Origin: an uncultured Clostridia bacterium
Lineage (GTDB): Bacteria > Bacillota > Clostridia > Oscillospirales > Acutalibacteraceae
Length of the DNA: 11,592 nt
Assembly: GCA_946002045.1 (NCBI GenBank)
Contig: CAMFYM010000043.1
Span: 1 to 11,592, forward strand
Direction: 5' to 3'
Positions 7,300 through 11,592 of this stretch are shown here, piece after piece. The notes beneath the pieces were generated by a model. The model made no database searches and was not told where the DNA came from. It saw nothing but the letters and a program-made list of their open reading frames with translations. Numbering within the stretch: the first letter of the stretch is position 1; each line of letters starts with the position of its first letter. The position numbers were made by a program, and so were the translations under genes.

Positions 7300-8055
7300 A
7301 TGTTAAAAAAATTATCTAAAAGCAAAATATATTGCCTTATCAGTGTTGCAATTATTTTCGGCTCATACATAATTCAAAAGTTCCTTCATGTTTATTTTGA
7401 CATAACAAGGACTTTTGCTTTAGTTGAAGCACTCGTTTTCAGCGTTTTAACCTTAGCTGTTATCTTTATTTTGTCAAAATCCAAGGAAACCTTTTATTCA
7501 ATACTGACTGCAATATTTGGATTTAGAATGATGCCACCGATAATTAAACAGTTAGGCACTCTTGCTCCAGAGGCAAACATCGTTTATATCCTTGTGCAAA
7601 AATTTTCTTTAATTATTTTTGCGCTTGCAATATATAAATTCTACAAGGAACAGGTTAAGCCAAGACCGATTAACGCATTTCCTATTCTTTGCACTATGAC
7701 GGTCGTTCCGTTTTTTACAGAAGTACAGGACCAGCTGACACCTTATATTGCACAGGCTACTAAGGGGAATATGCTTTATATTTATTTCTCCGGCTTTGCT
7801 TTATATACCATTGCACTGATAATTCTTTTATTTGTTGCAGTTAGGTCAAATCCAATAAGTGCAAGAATCGTTATTGATTATGAATTAGTGGCACTTTTGC
7901 TTAACATTTGCAGGCGTGGTGCTGTGGTTGTAATTTTCCTTTCACAAAATCAACATGTTAGCAAGAGCTATTACTGCTGGATGGCAATTTCGGCATTCTT
8001 CTTTGTAATATTTGCTGTTTTAAGAAAGAAAAAGTTGGAACCAAAGCAATCATAA
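7300..8055 (+). CDS. Multi-pass membrane protein of unknown function
   Basis: A 251-residue, strongly hydrophobic protein with about six or seven membrane helices, near residues 10-30, 38-58, 93-113, 127-140, 157-181, 195-215 and 225-242. Between them lie short basic turns (SKSK near 59-62, KEQVKPRP near 116-123, RKKK at 242-245) that would face the cytoplasm. I see no transporter, enzyme or sensor motif; a stretch FGFRMMPPIIKQLG (73-86) between helices is the most distinctive polar segment. It has its own consensus promoter and stands alone between the ddl operon and a convergent hydrolase gene, so context says little. Codon use looks like that of its neighbours, except that it is more AT-rich, as expected for a membrane protein. 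Confidence 0.85.
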   Translation: MLKKLSKSKIYCLISVAIIFGSYIIQKFLHVYFDITRTFALVEALVFSVLTLAVIFILSKSKETFYSILTAIFGFRMMPPIIKQLGTLAPEANIVYILVQKFSLIIFALAIYKFYKEQVKPRPINAFPILCTMTVVPFFTEVQDQLTPYIAQATKGNMLYIYFSGFALYTIALIILLFVAVRSNPISARIVIDYELVALLLNICRRGAVVVIFLSQNQHVSKSYYCWMAISAFFFVIFAVLRKKKLEPKQS

Positions 8056-8065
8056 ATCAATCATA

Positions 8066-8105
8066 AACAAAAAGGGCTGTTCACATTATTTTGTGAACAG
8101 CCCTT
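8066..8105 (-). terminator. Terminator hairpin between convergent genes; T-run only on the minus side
   Basis: AAGGGCTGTTCACA (8072-8085) pairs perfectly with TGTGAACAGCCCTT (8092-8105) around six bases. On the minus strand the stem is followed by TTTTTGTTT, so it is a good terminator for the hydrolase gene. On the plus strand it would end the membrane gene, but only two T follow before the repeat element starts at 8106. A bidirectional terminator whose plus-side T-run was displaced by the element would explain this. Confidence 0.78.
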
Positions 8106-8382
8106 CAGCGTGTAGAAAAAGTTTAAATACAGATTTCTACACGCTGTTAGACTTCGAGAAATGGAGATGAATTTCGTTTTCTTGCGAGTGGGAGCTGTAC
8201 GATGGTACTGCCCCCGAGCAAAAAACGAAAAGTGCCTAAAGGCGACTTGGATTCGATGTCCAAGTCGCCTTTCATAATGCTGATTGGTATAAATTTTGTA
8301 AAAAGCAAAAAGTAGTCCGTCAACAAAAAGGATAAAACCATATTATACTTAGGCACGGTTCAGCCCATTTATCGACAGTCTA
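8106..8382 (+). repeat. 277-base structured repeat element, copy 1
   Basis: This stretch matches 11276-11552 without gaps, with 11 substitutions by hand count (about 96 percent identity). It has four parts. Hairpin A pairs CAGCGTGTAGAAA (8106-8118) with 8134-8146. A left inverted repeat TAGACTTCGAGAAATGG (8148-8164) answers CCATTTATCGACAGTCTA at the right end (8365-8382), with one mismatch and one gap. Hairpin B is a long imperfect stem with outer arms TTCGTTTT (8173-8180) and AAAACGAA (8222-8229). Hairpin C pairs AAAGGCGACTTGGA (8238-8251) with 8259-8272. The right 90 bases form no obvious structure. The element starts directly after a terminator hairpin, and its right end overlaps the 3' end of the hydrolase gene. 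No transposase is present, so it would be non-autonomous if mobile. It fills most of the gene-free stretch 8056-8368. Confidence 0.92.
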
Positions 8383-9760
8383 AAGCCTGTGTTAAGCTGA
8401 CATTATTGAATTTGTAATCCTCAATACTTGGGTTAACAGCGTGACCGTTGAAGCGTACTAATTCCAAATTCTCCACATTTTCTGCATCAATGGCGTGCTT
8501 GTAGCTATCGCAAACTATTCCCCAACGGGTCTTGGTTTTTTCAATTCTGATATTCTTTGCATAACGAATAAAGAAGGCAGAATTATCGTATTCCTCCACA
8601 CCCCAATCAAGACAGGGACGCAGGTCATAAACGCCACAGCCCCACTTGCTTGTTTTTGTTAATTCAATACGGCAATTCTCAAAGGACACATCCTCAATAA
8701 TATTATCTGTATTACCGTGAATAAGAACACCGTTTTCTCCCTTGGCAGTAATGTTGAAGAAGCGAATATTCTTGATTGTACCACTTTTAGTATTCTCGTC
8801 ACGGTTAAAGGTGGTAATAACAATAGGCTCGGCAGTGCCCCACCAATCAGGGCAAAAGCGCCTTGTTTCAATAATGATATTTTGGTATGTTACATTTTCA
8901 ACACAGCCACCGTCACGAATTTGGATTGAAAGTCCTCTGTTTGATTTGCTGATAATACAGTTTGAAACAACTACATTTTTAAAATTACCAACACCCTCTG
9001 TACCGATTTTTATTGCAGCCGAGGTTGAAACAAGAGTACAGCCGTCAATAATAATATTTTCGCAATTACCGTATTCCGAATTACCCTTTGATGCCTTAAG
9101 GCATATGCAGTCATCGGCACAGGTGATATGACAGCCCAGTATCCTTACATTTGAGCAATGGTCGGGGTCAATGCCGTCGCTGTTGGCTACATCAAGGTCA
9201 TTGAGTATTCTTATTTTATCAATGAGTACATCATCGCAGCCTGCCGGATGAAGTGTCCAGAATGGAGCATCAATAACCCTAAAATCCTTAAAGGTAATAT
9301 GATTGCTTTTTTCAATATAAATAGCAGTTGGGCGTGGGTAGAAATCGCCTGTTACATAGTACCTATCCTTTCTTTGAACAAAGGCATGGCCGTTGGCATC
9401 AATCGTGCCCTCTCCACTGATTGTTGCATTATCTGCCTCATATCCGTAAATAAATACAAAGCTGGGCTTGCCTGTAACAGGATTGCCTATCAACGCTGTT
9501 TTTGGATCGTTTATAAGCTTGTTAGGACGGATGTAGCCGTCAATATTATTTGTTGCCTTCAGCACGGCTCCCTTTTGAATATGCAAATCCACATTTGCCT
9601 TTATTCTAATTGACTCGGAATAATAGGTTCTGCCACTTGGCAATACTACCTGACCACCACCGTTTTTTGCACAATCATCAATAGCGTGTTGAATTGCAAA
9701 GGCATCATTGCTTACTCCGTCGCCCTTTGCACCGTATTGAACAACATTATATATCTTCAT
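8369..9760 (-). CDS. Glycoside hydrolase family 28 (polygalacturonase-type), cytoplasmic
   Basis: A 463-residue right-handed beta-helix enzyme expected to cleave galacturonic-acid linkages in pectin fragments. The N-terminus shows the pectin-lyase-fold opening (VVQYGAKGDGVSNDAFAIQHAID). Active-site motifs are NSDGID (193-198, D195) and CADDCICLKA (D216, D217), the three acids of family 28. Later come AIKIGTEG (249-256) and RGLSIQIRDGG (275-285), where classical enzymes have GHG and RIK; the histidine of GHG is absent. WWGTAEPI (306-313) is typical of one bacterial subgroup. There is no signal peptide, so it probably acts on imported oligosaccharides. The start follows AGGAG (9769-9773) by eight bases. 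The last residues D-C-R and the stop codon are encoded by the right end of the repeat element, so the original C-terminus may have been replaced. The exact substrate (galacturonan, rhamnogalacturonan or other) cannot be told. Confidence 0.9.
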   Translation of the reverse strand: MKIYNVVQYGAKGDGVSNDAFAIQHAIDDCAKNGGGQVVLPSGRTYYSESIRIKANVDLHIQKGAVLKATNNIDGYIRPNKLINDPKTALIGNPVTGKPSFVFIYGYEADNATISGEGTIDANGHAFVQRKDRYYVTGDFYPRPTAIYIEKSNHITFKDFRVIDAPFWTLHPAGCDDVLIDKIRILNDLDVANSDGIDPDHCSNVRILGCHITCADDCICLKASKGNSEYGNCENIIIDGCTLVSTSAAIKIGTEGVGNFKNVVVSNCIISKSNRGLSIQIRDGGCVENVTYQNIIIETRRFCPDWWGTAEPIVITTFNRDENTKSGTIKNIRFFNITAKGENGVLIHGNTDNIIEDVSFENCRIELTKTSKWGCGVYDLRPCLDWGVEEYDNSAFFIRYAKNIRIEKTKTRWGIVCDSYKHAIDAENVENLELVRFNGHAVNPSIEDYKFNNVSLTQALDCR

Positions 9761-9791
9761 AGGCTTGGCTCCTATCTTTATTATTATTATA

Positions 9792-9820
9792 ATGATAGCA
9801 TAAAGAACAAATCATTACAA
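9792..9820 (-). promoter_or_regulatory. Sigma-A promoter for the family 28 hydrolase gene
   Basis: On the minus strand TTGTAA (9815-9820) is followed by a 17-base spacer and TATCAT (9792-9797), with an extended TG before the -10 box. It is divergent from the purA promoter. Confidence 0.62.
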
Positions 9821-9824
9821 CGAT
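9811..9824. promoter_or_regulatory. Possible operator overlapping the hydrolase -35 box
   Basis: ATCATTACAACGAT is an imperfect palindrome, with five of seven base pairs matching, that covers the -35 hexamer of the hydrolase promoter. A sugar-responsive repressor site would fit, but no regulator gene is in the window and AT-rich sequence gives such patterns by chance. Confidence 0.2.
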
Positions 9825-9871
9825 AATAATGTTAATATTTAAAAGTATTCGCTGATAGGATAATTATTTCA

Positions 9872-9900
9872 TTGACAATAACTTTTACTTATAATATAAT
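9872..9900 (+). promoter_or_regulatory. Perfect-consensus sigma-A promoter for purA
   Basis: TTGACA (9872-9877), a 17-base spacer and TATAAT (9895-9900). A second overlapping TATAAT (9890-9895) has a spacer too short to use. The expected transcript has a leader of about 55-60 bases before purA. Confidence 0.9.
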
Positions 9901-9908
9901 TAGTGTTG

Positions 9909-9949
9909 GGCGACAGCGTAGATTTTTTGCTGGGCCTTAATTTTTCGTT
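9909..9949 (+). promoter_or_regulatory. Weak terminator-like hairpin in the purA leader
   Basis: GGC (9909-9911) and CAGC (9914-9917) can pair with GCTG (9929-9932) and GCC (9934-9936) around an 11-base loop, followed by TTAATTTTTCG. This could be an attenuator or chance structure. The leader is too short for a known purine riboswitch, and I see no conserved purine-aptamer core. Confidence 0.22.
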
Positions 9950-9964
9950 TTAGGAGTTATTACA

Positions 9965-11245
9965 ATGGTTAGAGCAATCGTAGGTGCAAACTGGGGTGAC
10001 GAGGGCAAGGGCAAAATCACAGATATGTTTGCCGGTCAAAGCGATATTGTTATTCGTTTTCAGGGTGGTGCCAATGCCGGTCATACAATTATTAACGAGC
10101 ACGGCAGATTTGCATTTCACCTTATGCCGTCAGGTGTTTGTCATCAGCACACAACCTGTATTATCGGCAACGGTGTTGCACTTGATATAAATAAATTTAT
10201 TAACGAGCTTGAGGATGTTAAAAAGGCAGGACTTAATCCTAACCTTCTTGTCAGCGACAGGGCACAAATCCTTATGCCGTACCACATTAAGCTTGATGAA
10301 TACGAGGAGGAGAGATTAGGCAAAAACGCATTCGGCTCAACAAAATCAGGTATTGCCCCCTTCTTCAGCGATAAATATGCTAAAATCGGTATTCAGGTTA
10401 ACGAGCTTTTTGACGAGGAAACACTCCGTGCAAAGCTTAAGAATATCTGCACACTTAAAAATCTTACATTAGAGCATGTTTACCACAAGCCTTTGTTGGA
10501 CGAGCAGGAGCTGTTTGACACCTGTATGCAGTATAAAGAGAAGATTGCACCTTATGTATGCGACACTCATACATACCTTATGAACGCAATTAAGGAGGGT
10601 AAAAACATTTTGCTTGAGGGTCAGCTGGGTACTCTCAAGGACCCTGACTTCGGTATTTATCCAATGGTAACCTCCTCCTCTACTCTTGCAGGCTACGGTG
10701 CAGTTGGCGCAGGTATTCCACCACACAGCATTGAGGATATTGTAGTTGTTACAAAGGCATATTCATCAGCAGTTGGTGCAGGTGAATTTGTGTCTGAAAT
10801 CCTTGACGAGGATGAGGCACAGGAGCTTCGTATCCACGGTGGTGACAAGGGCGAATTTGGTGCTACCACCGGCAGACCAAGGCGTGTTGGTTGGTTTGAC
10901 TGTGTGGCTACTCGCTACGGCGTTGCCTGCCAGGGTGCAACTCAGGTTGTTATGACAGCCCTTGACTGCCTTTCATATCTTGAGGAAATTAAAATTTGCA
11001 CAGGCTACGAGGTTGACGGAGAAATTATTAAGGATTTCCCTACAACTCCTATTCTAAAAAAATGTAAGCCTGTACTCAAAACAATGAAGGGCTGGCATTG
11101 TGATATTCGTGGTATTAGGAATTACGACGAGCTGCCACAGGAAACAAAGGATTATGTTGAGTTTATCGAAGGTGAGCTTGGCTACCCAATCACAATGGTT
11201 TCCAACGGTCCTGAGCGTGAGGCAATAATTTACAGAAATAAATAA
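9965..11245 (+). CDS. purA: Adenylosuccinate synthetase, divergent type
   Basis: This enzyme joins IMP and aspartate using GTP, the first committed step from IMP to AMP, in the cytoplasm. The length of 426 residues is normal. The GTP/IMP loop GDEGKGK (11-17), with D12, and NAGHT (37-41), with H40, are the catalytic residues of the family. TTGRPRRVGWFD (301-312) is the base and aspartate loop. Several places differ from the E. coli type: GSTKSGIAPFFSDKYAKIG (124-142) stands where GTTGRGIGPAYEDKVARRG is usual, losing the arginine that reaches into the partner subunit's IMP site, and EGQLGTL (218-224) stands for EGAQGTL. Such variants exist in some Clostridia from memory, so it is likely active. 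AGGAG (9952-9956) sits eight bases before the ATG. It has its own promoter and terminator region and appears monocistronic. Confidence 0.95.
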   Translation: MVRAIVGANWGDEGKGKITDMFAGQSDIVIRFQGGANAGHTIINEHGRFAFHLMPSGVCHQHTTCIIGNGVALDINKFINELEDVKKAGLNPNLLVSDRAQILMPYHIKLDEYEEERLGKNAFGSTKSGIAPFFSDKYAKIGIQVNELFDEETLRAKLKNICTLKNLTLEHVYHKPLLDEQELFDTCMQYKEKIAPYVCDTHTYLMNAIKEGKNILLEGQLGTLKDPDFGIYPMVTSSSTLAGYGAVGAGIPPHSIEDIVVVTKAYSSAVGAGEFVSEILDEDEAQELRIHGGDKGEFGATTGRPRRVGWFDCVATRYGVACQGATQVVMTALDCLSYLEEIKICTGYEVDGEIIKDFPTTPILKKCKPVLKTMKGWHCDIRGIRNYDELPQETKDYVEFIEGELGYPITMVSNGPEREAIIYRNK

Positions 11246-11252
11246 AAATTTT

Positions 11253-11274
11253 CACCACCGATAATTCGGTGGTG
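11253..11274 (+). terminator. Terminator-type hairpin after purA, without a T-run
   Basis: CACCACCGA (11253-11261) pairs with TCGGTGGTG (11266-11274) around TAAT. It begins eight bases after the purA stop codon, but the next bases are ACAGCG, the start of the repeat element, not a T-run. An almost identical hairpin with a T-run follows the element at 11554. Confidence 0.65.
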
Positions 11275-11275
11275 A

Positions 11276-11552
11276 CAGCGTGTAGAAAAAGTCTAATTAC
11301 AGATTTCTACACGCTGGCAGACTTCGAGAAATGGAGCTGAATTTCGTTTTCTTGCGAGTGGGTGCCGTACGGTGGTACTGCCCCCGAGCAAAAAACGGAA
11401 AGTGCCAAAAGGCGACTTGGATTCGATGTCCAAGTCGCCTTTCATAATGCTGATTGATATAAATTTTGTAAAAAGCAAAAAGTAGTCCGTCAACAAAAAG
11501 GATAAAACCATATTATACTTAGGCACGGTTCAGCCCATTTATCGACAGTCTA
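11276..11552 (+). repeat. 277-base structured repeat element, copy 2
   Basis: This is the second copy of the element at 8106-8382, in the same orientation and of equal length. Hairpin A (outer arms from 11276), hairpin B, hairpin C (AAAGGCGACTTGGA and its complement) and the right inverted repeat are all kept. The left inverted repeat begins CAGACTTCGAG instead of TAGACTTCGAG. The right 90 bases, from about 11458, are identical to copy 1. It is enclosed by two near-identical hairpins (11253-11274 and 11554-11576), as if it had split or duplicated the purA terminator. Confidence 0.92.
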
Positions 11553-11553
11553 T

Positions 11554-11583
11554 CACCACCGATAAATTCGGTGGTGTTTTTTT
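11554..11583 (+). terminator. Intrinsic terminator downstream of purA and the repeat
   Basis: CACCACCGA (11554-11562) pairs with TCGGTGGTG (11568-11576) around TAAAT and is followed by seven T. The stem is the same as at 11253-11274; the loop has one extra A. Confidence 0.88.
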
Positions 11584-11592
11584 GTTCCTATT

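Noticed and set aside
8147..8356. Small minus-strand reading frame inside repeat copy 1 (69 codons), with a 77-codon counterpart at 11293-11526
   Set aside because: It starts at GTG without a ribosome site, its stop codon is not shared by the two copies, and nearly all substitutions between the copies change the amino acid (about six changing, one silent). It follows the repeat structure, not protein constraint.
8106..8382. Remnant of a group IIC intron, considered because of its position after terminator hairpins
   Set aside because: There is no GTGYG start, no recognisable 34-base domain V and no reverse transcriptase fragment in either orientation.
8742..9613. Plus-strand frames of 129 and 151 codons opposite the family 28 hydrolase
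   Set aside because: They are shadows of the repetitive beta-helix coding sequence; the minus-strand frame carries all the family motifs.
8106..11552. CRISPR array or tandem repeat
   Set aside because: There are only two copies, about 2.9 kb apart with genes between, and no short regularly spaced repeats anywhere in the window.

Overview
The window looks like a contig end from a low-to-mid GC Gram-positive of the class Clostridia, probably a gut Ruminococcaceae/Oscillospiraceae relative. The reasons are strong AGGAG-type ribosome sites, near-consensus sigma-A promoters with 17-base spacers, a DUF1934 (YwiB-like)–argS pairing as in Firmicutes, a sortase-type fold gene, and an AT-rich sequence with Clostridia-like proteins. 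The first 43 bases are not biological: they are an Illumina Nextera adapter with an index that matches S508, so the left edge is an untrimmed read end.

Layout. (1) 44-2369, minus strand: a probable three-gene operon read from a promoter at 2430-2458. It holds a cytosolic protein of unknown function, then a membrane-anchored sortase-like protein that has lost the catalytic His and Arg, then a four-helix membrane protein cut by the contig end. (2) 2486-7236, plus strand: promoter, ddl (D-Ala-D-Ala ligase), a DUF1934 protein, argS (arginyl-tRNA synthetase) and a radical SAM protein with extra C-terminal cysteines, tightly spaced and closed by a hairpin terminator. (3) 7246-8055, plus strand: a consensus promoter and a multi-pass membrane protein of unknown function. 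(4) 8369-9760, minus strand: a cytoplasmic family 28 glycoside hydrolase (pectin-type), convergent with the preceding gene. (5) 9872-11245, plus strand: a perfect-consensus promoter and purA, a divergent adenylosuccinate synthetase.

The most unusual structure is a 277-base element present twice in the same orientation (8106-8382 and 11276-11552), with no gaps and 11 differences by hand count. Each copy starts 0-1 base after a terminator-type hairpin. Each contains three hairpins and a pair of imperfect inverted repeats, and nearly all differences between copies fall outside the paired bases. Copy 1 supplies the stop codon and last three amino acids of the family 28 hydrolase. Copy 2 lies between two near-identical terminator hairpins after purA. 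No transposase is present and the small reading frame inside it does not look protein-constrained, so it is best described as a non-autonomous, structured mobile repeat or an RNA-like element.

Functionally the centre is housekeeping (cell wall precursor, tRNA charging, AMP synthesis). The accessory interest lies in the degenerate sortase with its membrane partner, the radical SAM enzyme and the repeat.
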